DNA from: Flammeovirga kamogawensis
Lineage (GTDB): Bacteria; Bacteroidota; Bacteroidia; Cytophagales; Flammeovirgaceae
Length of the DNA stretch: 64,000 nucleotides
Assembly: GCF_018736065.1 (NCBI RefSeq)
Contig: NZ_CP076128.1
Location: 2,604,001-2,668,000, forward strand
Direction: 5' to 3'
The notes under the pieces: model-generated
Database searches by the model: none
What the model saw: only the letters and a program-made list of their open reading frames with translations
Told to the model about the DNA's origin: nothing
Program-made: the position numbers and the translations under genes
Shown here: piece after piece, positions 19,634 to 29,633 of the stretch
How positions within the stretch are numbered: the first letter of the stretch is position 1
How the letters are laid out: each line of letters starts with the position of its first letter

Positions 19634-20737
19634 TTATAATTTATCATATCCCCACTTATCAAAGGCATATGACCAATTAGCATTTACTTTATCAATTGTT
19701 TCTTGAGGAAAGTTATACTGATGCTTTTTGTGTGTTCCTAAGCTATCAATATACGTTTTCATCGCTCCTTCTACATTAGAGAAGTCTCCTAAGTCTAATT
19801 GTTTATAAATTGTATCTAAGTATCCTAAATTATCCTTAGAGAATTCTTCATATTTAATTTCAATCAGATTTTCTTTAGGAATAAGTTTTTTATCAGATTC
19901 ATACTTATCATACATTTTTGTAAAAACCTTTAAAATATTTTTATCTAATTCATCATCAGAAATATCTTGAAATTGTTGGCTTGGTAAAACTCCTTTGAAG
20001 AACCTTACTGTTGAACCAAATACTTCATATGGATTTCTATAAATGTAAATAAATTTAGCATTCGGATAAATTTTTAATAATTCATCTACTCTAGCAGTGT
20101 GTGGAGGGTTTTTAGAAAGAAATCTCTCCCCTTTTGTTTGCCACAATGCTAATTTCGCAAAACGTTCATAAGTAGATCTCCATAAATCTTTATCCTCTTC
20201 TGATAAACCTTTTCCTAATAATACTCTATCAAAAATTTCTTGAGTCTGTTTTGGAAAATACCAAAAATAATAAAAACTCATATCATGTAAATTTCCTAGT
20301 GCAAATTCTTCTTCTTGAGGAAATAAAGGATCTAGTTTTAAACCATCAGCAGGTCTCTCTTTTGGCATTAATTGCCTCATTAATTGAATGAATAGTGTTC
20401 TACCAAACATTAATGCATTAGGAAATACACTTTGAAAAGTATTAACAAAGCCAAACTGTGGATCTTTACTTAATAAATTATGTAAATGTGTAGTTCCACT
20501 TCTCCAATGACCAAGTACAAAAACAGGATCTTTACCTATTTCTTTTTTATCGATTTTATTATATAACCAATCACTATTAATTTTCTCAATTGGATAGCAA
20601 AGAGTACTTATAAGTTTTGCTTTATTAAATTTTGATTTGAACTTAGGTTCAATGTTATATTGGTTTTCAATTTTTTTGAAATTTGATAATGAACTCCCTG
20701 AAAGAGTTGCCATATCTAAGTTATCAAATGATGCCAT
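19634..20737 (-). CDS. Sulfotransferase family protein
   Basis: The product has 367 residues. The 5'-phosphosulfate loop motif reads VLGHWRSGTTHLHNLL (about 75-90), the usual PAPS-binding P-loop variant. The 3'-phosphate motif is FIYIYRNPYEVFGS, with the Arg and Ser expected. No signal peptide or membrane span is seen, so it is cytoplasmic. Members sulfate lipids, glycans or small molecules; the acceptor cannot be told. It stands alone between a 600-nt gap and a bidirectional terminator, with no PAPS-synthesis genes beside it. Confidence 0.85.
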   Translation of the reverse strand: MASFDNLDMATLSGSSLSNFKKIENQYNIEPKFKSKFNKAKLISTLCYPIEKINSDWLYNKIDKKEIGKDPVFVLGHWRSGTTHLHNLLSKDPQFGFVNTFQSVFPNALMFGRTLFIQLMRQLMPKERPADGLKLDPLFPQEEEFALGNLHDMSFYYFWYFPKQTQEIFDRVLLGKGLSEEDKDLWRSTYERFAKLALWQTKGERFLSKNPPHTARVDELLKIYPNAKFIYIYRNPYEVFGSTVRFFKGVLPSQQFQDISDDELDKNILKVFTKMYDKYESDKKLIPKENLIEIKYEEFSKDNLGYLDTIYKQLDLGDFSNVEGAMKTYIDSLGTHKKHQYNFPQETIDKVNANWSYAFDKWGYDKL

Positions 20738-21340
20738 ATTATTGAGTAGTTAAGCGTTATTTTTGATTATCTATTATTTAGAACGCCGTTACCTAAATAA
20801 AGACTGAAGAAGTTAATATTTATTTAGAAATAAATATAATTATCAACTGATAAATTACTTATGTAAGTTTTTTAGTGTAAAACAATTTTTACACACAATA
20901 AACAGAACTTAAATCATCAAACAATAAATCATTAAAAAAACAACTATTTGTAAATTATATATAACTATTAAGTTATGATATAGTAATAAACAAATAATAT
21001 GAAGCTTAATTGTTAACAAATATTGTTTATTAAAAATGATTTCCATAAACTTGTATCAACAATAAGGGAAGTAAGAAAATAATAATTTTATTTCTTTTTT
21101 GTTACACTTTAATAAAGAAACAAACTAATATTACAAACAATTTTTTACTAGACTGAGTGTAAAGACAAACTTTCAACTAAACTAAATTTACACCCAACTT
21201 TTTTAGTACAAAATTAACAAAAAAGAGTCATTCATATTTTGAACAACTCTCTAATTACTTACTTAGATACAAGAACTTCACAAACTTCACTTCATTAGGT
21301 TTAGTAGCAGCATAACAGCTAGTTACTAAACCTATTTTTT
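20738..21340. other. Long A+T-rich intergenic region
   Basis: This 603-nt stretch has no ORF I can support. It holds the sulfotransferase leader at its left end and a terminator-like hairpin at 21297-21336 at its right end. The rest is A+T rich with short scattered inverted repeats. A non-coding RNA read on the plus strand and ending at the hairpin is possible but unproven. Confidence 0.5.
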
Positions 21341-21341
21341 T
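21297..21341 (+). terminator. Terminator-like hairpin with plus-strand T-run
   Basis: A perfect 10-bp stem, AGGTTTAGTA with TACTAAACCT, closes a 17-nt loop. It is followed on the plus strand by A and eight Ts. Read on the minus strand it has no U-tract, so it is a poor terminator for the M16 gene that ends at 21341. Confidence 0.55.
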
Positions 21342-22627
21342 TATCCTACAGCTATTTCTAATAAATCTCCTTCTAGATATTTATTTACCATATTCTTGAT
21401 ATCTTCGGAAGAAACCGATTGAATTCTACTTACATAAGAATCATAATAATCGAAGCTTAATCCTTTTTTATATAATGATTTTGTTATTTCTAAAAGAGAT
21501 AAATTAGAGTTTATAGACATTACAAAACTACCAGTCATATAATTTTTCACAGTAGTTAATTCATCTTCTGAAACTAATTGATCTCCTAAAATATTTATTT
21601 CTTTATAAATTTCTTCTATAGCTAAATCTTTTAGGTCTTTTTTAACATCAGAAGCTATTAGAAAATAACCCTGATTTATTTCATTTCTAAAAGAAGAGTG
21701 AATTCCATAAGAAAGACCTTTTTCTTCTCTTATATTTTTCATTAACCTAGATCCAAAATAACCTCCAAGTGTTTCATTCATAACCGCAAACGCTTCTAAA
21801 TCATCATTTGGCAATGAAAACGTAGGGCATCCTATTCTAATACTTGTCTGTACAGCATCATCTTTACTTTCATATATTTTTGAATTTGATGTTGCTATTT
21901 TATTTACAAAAGGGGGATATTCAATTATCGCACTTGAACGATTAAATTTAATAGTACCTAAAACCTCTTTAATGATATCTATTTCTCTATCACCAATATC
22001 ACCTGCAATGAATAAATCGAATGGAGCATACAAAATATTTTGTTTATAGTAATCTTCAACTACATTTATGTCATAATCTAATAATTCTTCAGACGATAGT
22101 GATTGACCATAAGGGTGACTAGTTCCATAAAAATTCTCCCTAAATAATTTAGTAGCAATAAATGATGTTTTTTCTTCGCTCAACTTTTTTTGTTGAATCA
22201 TCACTTGAAGAATGTGCTGAAATTCATTCTCAGAAAAATCAGACTCTGTTAAATACCTTTTTACCATTACGACTACCTCTCTAAAGTATCGTGTTAAACA
22301 ATGGCCATTTATAGTAAAGGAGTCTGTATCACTTGACACAGAAATTATTGCTCCAAAAGACTCTAGCTTTTGATGAATTTGAGCACTATCCATACCTTTT
22401 AAACCTTCTCCTAGCATTTTAGAAGTTAAAGAAGCACTACCTAAAGATTTTTCGACCAATTTACCTCCTTTAATAGATAAAGTAAAATGTATGATTGGTT
22501 GAGAAGAATTTTTTAAAGTGAAAACTTTACTTGAATTATCGAGTTCTAAAATTGATGGTTTTAAAACTGAAAAATCTTGAACAGGGTAAGAATTAGGAGC
22601 TATTTTTCTATCTAGTGTTTGATTCAT
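21341..22627 (-). CDS. M16-family peptidase-like protein, non-catalytic partner (Arg/Tyr subunit)
   Basis: The product has 428 residues. The position where HxxEH should stand reads LTSKMLGEGLKG, so the zinc site is lost. The C-terminal half keeps LGGYFGSRLMKNIREEKGLSYG, including R300 and Y307, which complete the active site across the dimer interface in M16B proteases. It therefore complements the zinc-binding subunit encoded at 7331-8566. No signal peptide is seen. The gene is separated from porV upstream by a terminator and appears monocistronic. Confidence 0.88.
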   Translation of the reverse strand: MNQTLDRKIAPNSYPVQDFSVLKPSILELDNSSKVFTLKNSSQPIIHFTLSIKGGKLVEKSLGSASLTSKMLGEGLKGMDSAQIHQKLESFGAIISVSSDTDSFTINGHCLTRYFREVVVMVKRYLTESDFSENEFQHILQVMIQQKKLSEEKTSFIATKLFRENFYGTSHPYGQSLSSEELLDYDINVVEDYYKQNILYAPFDLFIAGDIGDREIDIIKEVLGTIKFNRSSAIIEYPPFVNKIATSNSKIYESKDDAVQTSIRIGCPTFSLPNDDLEAFAVMNETLGGYFGSRLMKNIREEKGLSYGIHSSFRNEINQGYFLIASDVKKDLKDLAIEEIYKEINILGDQLVSEDELTTVKNYMTGSFVMSINSNLSLLEITKSLYKKGLSFDYYDSYVSRIQSVSSEDIKNMVNKYLEGDLLEIAVG

Positions 22628-22785
22628 ATGGATGTTTTTCAGTACTATTTCTTAAAGAAAAAAGCCATAAAACACAAATTGTAGCTAATTAAGTCTAGAA
22701 TTTACAATCTTTTCAATTAATAATGATAGATCAAAAAATAGTAACTTAAATCCACGCTAAGGTTTATGGATAATTCCTTAAATAT

Positions 22786-22817
22786 AAAAAAGGTGAGATA
22801 ATTTATACTATCTCACC
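22786..22817 (-). terminator. Terminator of porV
   Basis: A perfect 9-bp stem (22792-22800 / 22809-22817) with an 8-nt loop has an A-run at 22786-22791 that reads as a U-tract on the minus strand. Confidence 0.85.
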
Positions 22818-22842
22818 CTACTTAAAAATATTTTATATGATA

Positions 22843-24060
22843 TTAAATATCATCAGCATCTAAAGCACCACCACTTTGAGATGACTTATTTCCACCACCT
22901 CTTTTAGTTTTAGATTTATTAGATTGCTCTCCAAAATTAAATGATAGTGTAAAACGTAATGTATCTTCTAAAGGGTTATTTCGTTTAAATGACAATAGGT
23001 ATGAAAAGTCTAAAGTAACTACTTGATATCTAATACCTAAACCCATCTGCATATACTGACGATCACCTTTTTCAGGGTTTTCATAAAAATACCCTACACG
23101 AGCGGCAAACATATCGTTATACCAATATTCAGCACCAACACTCCACATAATCTCTTTCATCTTTTCTGAAAATCCACCTGGAGCTTTTGCTAAACCATAC
23201 CACATTCCTTGAAGTACTCCTACTGATTTATAATCATAAGTACTATCTGGAGTTGGTACTAATAGTTTGTTAATATCAATACCAAAAGTTATTTTATTAT
23301 ATGGATCTAATTCTGTAGTTAATGTAGTACCTAAACGTAAATTTGTCGGTAAAAAGTCTTCTTGACTTTCATTCGAATAATTCATTTTAGTTCCGATATT
23401 TGAGATATTCCAACCCCAAGCAAAAACAGCATTATATTGTCCTAAATTTACATCTGGATTAACCCAATAACCAGAAATATCAGCAGCAAAAGCATGACCT
23501 GGTTTACTATCTTGAGCACCACTAGAAATAGAACCTGCTAGGTTAGAATAGATATACCTTGCTGAAACAGCCATACTATATCTATTAGAAAGTTGCATTG
23601 CAAAATGACCATCAAAAGAATATTCTCTTGGATTAAAAGTTCTTGTAACACTTCCTTGGTTATCTGTAAAGTCAATACTTCCTAAATCGAAGTATCTCAT
23701 ACTAGCACCTATAGTTTGGCGATCATTTAATTTATAGTATCCAGATAAATAACTTAAAGCCATATCTCCTACAATCTTTTGTAACCAAGGGTTATAAGAT
23801 AGTGATACTCCATATTCATTATCAATACGGGCATATTTAGATGGGTTCCAATGTGAAGAGTTTACATCAGCTGATGTAGCTGCACCCATATCACCCATGG
23901 CAGCACCCCTAGCTTCTGGTGCAATTGTTAGGAAAGGTACTGCAGTAATTATAGGATTACTATTTTGGTCTTGGCCAACAATTTGAGATTGTGCTAAAAC
24001 ATTTACTGTACTAAGTACAGATAACAATATAAATATTGATTTAACTTTTAAGTTGATCAT
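22843..24060 (-). CDS. porV: PorV (LptO), type IX secretion outer-membrane protein
   Basis: The product has 405 residues. A signal peptide ends at VLAQ. The sequence then shows ITAVPFLTIAPEARGAAMGD and SSHWNPSKYA, the hallmark N-terminus of PorV, followed by a FadL-like barrel ending in LRFTLSFNFG. A short low-complexity Lys/Gly/Ser tail follows. PorV shuttles cargo from the translocon to the PorU sortase and binds the C-terminal signal domain of cargo. It lies directly downstream of porU, as in many Bacteroidota, but a terminator-like hairpin sits in the 152-nt gap. Confidence 0.93.
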   Translation of the reverse strand: MINLKVKSIFILLSVLSTVNVLAQSQIVGQDQNSNPIITAVPFLTIAPEARGAAMGDMGAATSADVNSSHWNPSKYARIDNEYGVSLSYNPWLQKIVGDMALSYLSGYYKLNDRQTIGASMRYFDLGSIDFTDNQGSVTRTFNPREYSFDGHFAMQLSNRYSMAVSARYIYSNLAGSISSGAQDSKPGHAFAADISGYWVNPDVNLGQYNAVFAWGWNISNIGTKMNYSNESQEDFLPTNLRLGTTLTTELDPYNKITFGIDINKLLVPTPDSTYDYKSVGVLQGMWYGLAKAPGGFSEKMKEIMWSVGAEYWYNDMFAARVGYFYENPEKGDRQYMQMGLGIRYQVVTLDFSYLLSFKRNNPLEDTLRFTLSFNFGEQSNKSKTKRGGGNKSSQSGGALDADDI

Positions 24061-24095
24061 AACTGTGATTTGAACTATAAAATATATAGATTTCT

Positions 24096-24123
24096 TTAAA
24101 AAATTACCTCTAATGATAGAGGT
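24096..24123 (-). terminator. Hairpin with U-tract between porU and porV
   Basis: ACCTCTA-atga-TAGAGGT (24106-24123) is a perfect 7-bp stem with a tetraloop. It is followed on the minus strand by a T-run (A-run about 24098-24103). It may terminate or attenuate porU transcription before porV. Confidence 0.7.
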
Positions 24124-24212
24124 CTCTATAAAATTGAGTATAGTTATGTATAAGCTAGGAGTTTAAGTTTCCTTAAATATAGTAAAGATTAACAAAAAAA
24201 ATGAAAAATACT

Positions 24213-27200
24213 TTAAAATAAAACAATTCTAGTTGTCTTAAAAGTACTTAAATTCAAGCTATGGCATTCTATTATCAATTGAACAACATACATGCCACTT
24301 ATTAAACCATATTGAGAACGTAAGTCTTTATATTCTAATGTTGTAACCTCTTCTACATTATTAAACTCATTAACTGTTGTTAGAACTGTATTTCCATTCA
24401 TCGCAATAATGTTTGAAGTAACAACAATATCTTGTCCTAAAACATTATTTGAAAAACGTATATCGACATCTTCATCAACAGGATTAGGATAGGCTATTAA
24501 CTCTGTAATTTGTAATTCTGATATTGGACTTACTATTACATTTATTTTTTTTTCAGCTCTATTATTAAGTACATCCCATACTTCTAAAGTAAAAGAATGT
24601 TCCCCTTCTTCTAGATCATTTATTGGAAAAACTAAAGAATAAGTATTTTCTAATCCCTCTTTTGGCATTAAATAATCATTTAATATCCATTCCTCAATAC
24701 CTCCATCCATAGAGAGTTTTATATCATGACCTGCCCCAATACCTGAAATATTTATACCACTTTCATCAAAGAACTCTGCATAAAGATAACTATCTGGTGG
24801 TATTGTTCTTACATTTGAATCGCCATTAAAATACATATTTATATCAGGTGCTACGTTATCTTCTACAGGATTAGAAGAGGTTCCCCCAATTATTATATCT
24901 ACATCACTACCAACAGCATCAGTCAATGGATTATTTGCATAGAAACTTAATTTGGCTGTTCCATAAGCATAACGAATATCTTTAGGAACTACAAAATCAA
25001 AAATAAAATCACCTTTTATTACGGATACTACCCCTCTAAAAAGCTGATATTTTCTTTCTGAATAATTAAAAACAGTTTCAGAGCCATCATTACCTCTAGT
25101 AGATGATTCGGTAGATTTCTCAAATAATGTTAGATAAATATCCCCATTAAACTCTTTATCTTTTACTCCATTGATTGTAATTTCACCTTGTAATAAAACA
25201 TGGTCTAATGCTTTGATTGTATCTGAAGTAGTATATTGTTGGTTATTTAATGTAGTTATATTTATTTCCCTTTGTGAAAAATTTAGTTTCATAGATGGAT
25301 CACCCAATAATGCAAAATTTCTGTTATTAACTCCTGAAAGGCTATTATTTTTAGTTCGCATCATAACTTCCCCCAATGAAGGGTAGTTATTATCTTGGTC
25401 TTTTAAAAAAACATAATCGTAAAAGGCTTTATTAATTTTAAAATTACTTGATGCATAAACAGGTCGAGTTGTAGTTAATAAAGAAATTGCACCTCCTTTA
25501 GAATTAAATAATAATCTCTCTGCACTCGACATTATTGCAGGATTATCATACCTACCAAATTCACAAGTTGCTGTTAAGAATAATGGTAGTTTAGCATAAT
25601 TCGTAAAGTTATTAATCATATCAACTGTTAAAATTGACTCTTCTGCCCAATTTGTTATTGACCCATGACCACTATAGTTTACAATTAACACACCTTTATC
25701 ATTCACCCAATCATTGATACTCTCATTAGACTCAGGTGAAATAGCTCCTGAAGGAGTTGATTCTTTAGGGTAGTTATCTATATAAACACGTTTGGAATCG
25801 AAATCAGAAAAAGTTTCTTCTACATAAGTTGCTAAATCATTGGCGTCACCTTGATGAGTATTAGTATCACCGTCATCTGCAACAAATAAAACTCTTTTCT
25901 TCCAAGAGTCTAAATTTGTAGAAAGTGTATCATAATTAATTATTCTATCAACCAATATTTCAGCATCTTCTAATGTTCTAGCGGGTAAGCGACCTATACC
26001 AATTTCTAAATCATAATTTTCTACACTCCCATCAATTTCTTCTGCCCAATACCCTTCATTTTCATCTAGAAAACCAATGTAATCATCAGACGAATATGTT
26101 TTGGTCCTCTGTAATACATCTCTAGACTCATAAATGGCTACTTTACTTCCACCTTCTTGTTTGATACCTTTATAATCATAAGATCCCTGACCAAATAAAA
26201 GTACGTTCTTTAATTTTTGTATGTTTTTTTGGTATAGAGTTCTTATAAAATCTCTTAATGCAGTAATATCTTGTCTACCCGATGAATACTCATTATATAC
26301 TTCCTGCACATCAACAACTTGGACATCAATTGAATTTAATGTTGCTCTATGTTGTGCTAATTTCTTTGCCTGATCTAAATATTCACCATAATATATAATC
26401 AATAAATTTGGTACCTGTAGTTCCCTAATATTTTGATTAGATATACTTTCTATTGGTTCTGGTAAAAGTAAATCACTAACATTAAAAGCTGCTATAGATA
26501 AACGTTTTTGTTTTCTGATAGTAGTTATTTTATTATTAGAAACATTGAGTGATGTAATATTTATGGGGTCTGATACATCCCAAACATAATCAAATGTTGA
26601 ATTAATGGATATAGAAGCTCCATCAGTATTCAGTGAATAAATTTCATGATAAATAAAATTTTCTTGATATGTTGAAATACTTCGTTTTGTATTAAAAGTA
26701 AAATAATCAATATAACCTTCTGAATCTGATTGAGGTTTACTATAAGAGATATCTAGATTTAAATTATCTCCAATATTATTGATTGTGAAAGGAGTGAATA
26801 AATTACTTTGCATATACCCTTGCCTTCCGTATCTATAAGAATTAAAATCTTTTGCCCCTCTTACAACAACTTCCCCTCGTTGTGAACCTGATATAGAAAC
26901 CGAAAAAGTACTTTCAGCTCTTGATTTAGACATCACCCCACATTTTACAATCATTTCAGATGATGTATTTATTGGATTAAAGTCTATTGAAATTGTTTGT
27001 GATGTTTCTGATGTTAAATCTTCTCCAAACCAATATCTACCTGAAGGTTCACTTAAAGCTGTAATTAAGTCTTTTTCGTGATGTACTACTTCTATTAAAC
27101 TAGATAATGATTGTGGAGATGAAGGTATTCTATTTTCATTAATGACACGATTCTTATTGTTTTCACCTCCAATTTTTAGAAAATAATAATTCGATTCATC

Positions 27201-27614
27201 GTATAAATTAAACTCAGTCGATATAAAATGATTTACTGAATCTACTACTAAAGAATGTGGACCTTCTCCGTAGAAAATAAAAAAGTCTGAAGATGAAATT
27301 TTATTATTATCATTACCAACAAATTTAATAGAGATTTCAGTTAATGAAGACGGTCTAGGGGCATTATTTGGTTGCGGTAACATCCCGTAACCAAACCCAT
27401 AAATAGCAATATCGTCAGGAGATAAATTTGACACATCAATCCCTAAACTAGTAAATACAGAATTATCAATTTTATATAAACCTGTTTTATTTACTTTCAA
27501 TTTATAAATCGTTCCATTAGATAACGGTCCTTGTGCATTCACATTTAGCGAAAAAATAACCATTATTAGAAAAATAAATAAATACTTAATATTGATTTTA
27601 TAGGATTTGTTCAT
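24213..27614 (-). CDS. porU: PorU, type IX secretion system sortase (C25-like cysteine peptidase)
   Basis: The product has 1133 residues. The start at 27614 (MNKSYKINIKYLFIFL) gives a compact signal peptide ending at VNAQ; an ATG 11 codons upstream is less fitting. The gingipain-type C25 catalytic domain contains H650 in NYSGHGS and C684 in TATCEFG. Later come Ig-like domains and a C-terminal module starting AYPNPVDEDV, which resembles the type-A sorting domain. PorU cleaves the C-terminal signal of secreted cargo and links it to anionic lipopolysaccharide at the cell surface. Its own C-terminal module matches the known PorU architecture. It precedes porV. Confidence 0.93.
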   Translation of the reverse strand: MNKSYKINIKYLFIFLIMVIFSLNVNAQGPLSNGTIYKLKVNKTGLYKIDNSVFTSLGIDVSNLSPDDIAIYGFGYGMLPQPNNAPRPSSLTEISIKFVGNDNNKISSSDFFIFYGEGPHSLVVDSVNHFISTEFNLYDESNYYFLKIGGENNKNRVINENRIPSSPQSLSSLIEVVHHEKDLITALSEPSGRYWFGEDLTSETSQTISIDFNPINTSSEMIVKCGVMSKSRAESTFSVSISGSQRGEVVVRGAKDFNSYRYGRQGYMQSNLFTPFTINNIGDNLNLDISYSKPQSDSEGYIDYFTFNTKRSISTYQENFIYHEIYSLNTDGASISINSTFDYVWDVSDPINITSLNVSNNKITTIRKQKRLSIAAFNVSDLLLPEPIESISNQNIRELQVPNLLIIYYGEYLDQAKKLAQHRATLNSIDVQVVDVQEVYNEYSSGRQDITALRDFIRTLYQKNIQKLKNVLLFGQGSYDYKGIKQEGGSKVAIYESRDVLQRTKTYSSDDYIGFLDENEGYWAEEIDGSVENYDLEIGIGRLPARTLEDAEILVDRIINYDTLSTNLDSWKKRVLFVADDGDTNTHQGDANDLATYVEETFSDFDSKRVYIDNYPKESTPSGAISPESNESINDWVNDKGVLIVNYSGHGSITNWAEESILTVDMINNFTNYAKLPLFLTATCEFGRYDNPAIMSSAERLLFNSKGGAISLLTTTRPVYASSNFKINKAFYDYVFLKDQDNNYPSLGEVMMRTKNNSLSGVNNRNFALLGDPSMKLNFSQREINITTLNNQQYTTSDTIKALDHVLLQGEITINGVKDKEFNGDIYLTLFEKSTESSTRGNDGSETVFNYSERKYQLFRGVVSVIKGDFIFDFVVPKDIRYAYGTAKLSFYANNPLTDAVGSDVDIIIGGTSSNPVEDNVAPDINMYFNGDSNVRTIPPDSYLYAEFFDESGINISGIGAGHDIKLSMDGGIEEWILNDYLMPKEGLENTYSLVFPINDLEEGEHSFTLEVWDVLNNRAEKKINVIVSPISELQITELIAYPNPVDEDVDIRFSNNVLGQDIVVTSNIIAMNGNTVLTTVNEFNNVEEVTTLEYKDLRSQYGLISGMYVVQLIIECHSLNLSTFKTTRIVLF

Positions 27615-27685
27615 GAATGAAAGATTGATTCTCCTTAAAGTTATCAAAAACTATACAATAAGAGCTAAGTGATCTTTAGTTTAAC

Positions 27686-27726
27686 AACAAAAAAGCATAA
27701 TCAAGAGTTAACTTAATTATGCTTTT
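27686..27726 (-). terminator. Terminator of carA
   Basis: Hairpin 27691-27705 / 27712-27726 has a 10-bp outer and 3-bp inner stem split by one mismatch. An A-run precedes it and a T-run follows, so it can act in both directions; on the minus strand it follows carA. Confidence 0.75.
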
Positions 27727-27770
27727 TATTTATTTCTATATCAATTCAGAGAATCTCTGCACTGAATATA

Positions 27771-28865
27771 TTATTTGCCTTGAATTAACTCTAAGAATCT
27801 TGTAAACAGATATCTAGAATCATTTGGTCCAGGAGAAGCTTCTGGGTGGTATTGAACAGAAAATGCTTTCTTACCTAATACCTTAATTCCTTCTACTGTC
27901 TCATCATTTAAATTGATGTGAGTAAGTTCGATTTTATCATTTTTCTTAATACTATCCATATCAACTGCAAAACCATGGTTTTGAGAAGTTATTTCAGATC
28001 TTCCTGAAACTAAATTCTTTACAGGATGGTTAGCACCTCTATGTCCATGATGCATTTTGTAAGTAGTTAAACCTACAGCTCTAGAAATAATTTGATGTCC
28101 TAAACAAATACCGAATAAAGGTTTATCAGCCTCTAAAATTTGTTTAGCAGTTTCTACAGCGTGATTCATAACAGCTGGATCACCAGGTCCGTTTGATAAG
28201 AAGTAACCATCTGGTTTCCATTGTTTCATTTGTTCGAAAGTAGTATCCGATGGAAACACCTTGCATAACATACCTCTTGATGTAAAGTTTTCTAGTATAG
28301 ATTTTTTTACTCCTAAATCTAATACAGCTACTTTAACTGATGCATGTGGATCACCTACACTGTAAGGTTCTTTAGTACAAACTACAGAAGATAATTCTAA
28401 ACCTTCCATATTAGGTGTTGCTTTTAATAGTTTCTTTATTTCATCTAAATCAGAAATTTCAGAAGTTATAATTGCATTCATTGCACCTTTTTGGCGGATA
28501 TGACGTACTAATTCTCTAGTATCAAGATCTGCAATACCAACAAGGTTGGCATTTTCTAAATAATCTTGTAGAGATCCCTCTGCCGTGTTTCTTGAGTAAA
28601 CACTTGAAAAACTTTTTACTACAAGCCCATTAATTTGTGGTTTAGCAGACTCATTTTCATTGTGAACAGTTCCATAGTTACCAATATGAGACACTGTATT
28701 GACAATGATTTGTCCGTAATAAGAAGGGTCTGTATAAATTTCTTGATACCCTGTCATACTTGTGTTGAAACAAATTTCACCTGTTGTAGTACCAATTGCT
28801 CCGATGGCCGTTCCTTTATAGGTAGTACCGTCTTGCAGCATTAAAATTGCCGTCTTCTTCTCCAT
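27771..28865 (-). CDS. carA: Carbamoyl-phosphate synthase small (glutaminase) subunit
   Basis: The product has 364 residues. An N-terminal CPSase small-chain domain (to about 145, with SMTGYQEIYTDPSY) precedes a class I glutamine amidotransferase domain. The nucleophile Cys is in FGICLGHQII and the His-Glu pair in QYHPEASPGP. It releases ammonia from glutamine for carbamoyl phosphate, used in arginine and pyrimidine synthesis. carB is not adjacent. A -7-like element lies 33 nt upstream. Confidence 0.97.
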   Translation of the reverse strand: MEKKTAILMLQDGTTYKGTAIGAIGTTTGEICFNTSMTGYQEIYTDPSYYGQIIVNTVSHIGNYGTVHNENESAKPQINGLVVKSFSSVYSRNTAEGSLQDYLENANLVGIADLDTRELVRHIRQKGAMNAIITSEISDLDEIKKLLKATPNMEGLELSSVVCTKEPYSVGDPHASVKVAVLDLGVKKSILENFTSRGMLCKVFPSDTTFEQMKQWKPDGYFLSNGPGDPAVMNHAVETAKQILEADKPLFGICLGHQIISRAVGLTTYKMHHGHRGANHPVKNLVSGRSEITSQNHGFAVDMDSIKKNDKIELTHINLNDETVEGIKVLGKKAFSVQYHPEASPGPNDSRYLFTRFLELIQGK

Positions 28866-28897
28866 TGCTATTAACGTCTAGTTTAATTCAGATTGCA

Positions 28898-28905
28898 CAA
28901 ATTTA
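28898..28905 (-). promoter_or_regulatory. Putative -7 element of carA
   Basis: On the minus strand the site reads TAAATTTG, fitting TAnnTTTG, 33 nt before the carA ATG and just after the rplQ terminator. The -33 element is unclear. Confidence 0.4.
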
Positions 28906-28938
28906 ATAAAATAGTCAGAACTATTAAGAAATAGACAT

Positions 28939-28975
28939 AAAAAAAGGGAAATGATTAAAAAAATCATCTCCCTTT
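28939..28975 (-). terminator. Terminator of the ribosomal protein operon (after rplQ)
   Basis: A long stem (28943-28956 with 28962-28975, one G-U pair on the minus strand) is followed on the minus strand by a T-run (A-run 28939-28945). It closes the block that begins at rplP. Confidence 0.88.
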
Positions 28976-29005
28976 CTATATTTTAATGATAAATCATCAG
29001 AATAA

Positions 29006-29476
29006 TTATTCAGCTGATTCTTCATTATTATCAGTTTCAGTAGCAGGTGCTTCTGAAGCTGTAGATTTCTTTTTACTACGACGAGTTTTCGTCTTAGTTT
29101 CTTTCACGTTATAAACTTCGTTGAAGTCTACAAACTCGATCATTGCCATTTCAGCACCATCACCTAAACGACGACCTGTTTTGATAATACGAGTATAACC
29201 ACCTGGACGATCAATGATTGCATCACGAACTGTTGAGAATAACTCAGCTGTAGCTTCTTTATCACGAAGGTAAGAGAATACAACTCTACGAGAGTGCATT
29301 GTATCATTCTTTGCCTTTGTTACTAATGGCTCAACATAAGTTCTTAAAGCTTTCGCTTTAGCAACTGTTGTAAAAATACGCTTGTGCTCAATAATAGAAC
29401 AAGCCATATTTGCAAGCATAAGTTCTCTATGCTTCTTTTGTCTACCTAAGTGGTTGAATTTTTTACCGTGTCTCAT
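29006..29476 (-). CDS. rplQ: 50S ribosomal protein L17
   Basis: The product has 156 residues. The conserved core [12 protein letters not shown] to about residue 120 is followed by an acidic and basic tail rich in Lys, Thr and Glu ([11 protein letters not shown], then [15 protein letters not shown]). The tail is usual for Bacteroidota L17. It is the last gene of the ribosomal block, 157 nt after rpoA. Confidence 0.97.
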   Translation of the reverse strand: MRHGKKFNHLGRQKKHRELMLANMACSIIEHKRIFTTVAKAKALRTYVEPLVTKAKNDTMHSRRVVFSYLRDKEATAELFSTVRDAIIDRPGGYTRIIKTGRRLGDGAEMAMIEFVDFNEVYNVKETKTKTRRSKKKSTASEAPATETDNNEESAE

Positions 29477-29633
29477 TTCACCGAAATTTAATGATAAAGC
29501 CGTATTAGGAACTTTATCAAATTATAAAATAAATTAGTGGACTTGTAACAATCTATAAGCCGTAGCTTACTTTTTGCCGGTGATTTCAGTTACTGCCGTG
29601 TCCAAGGAACAGTTACCTATCAGAATTTTGTTA

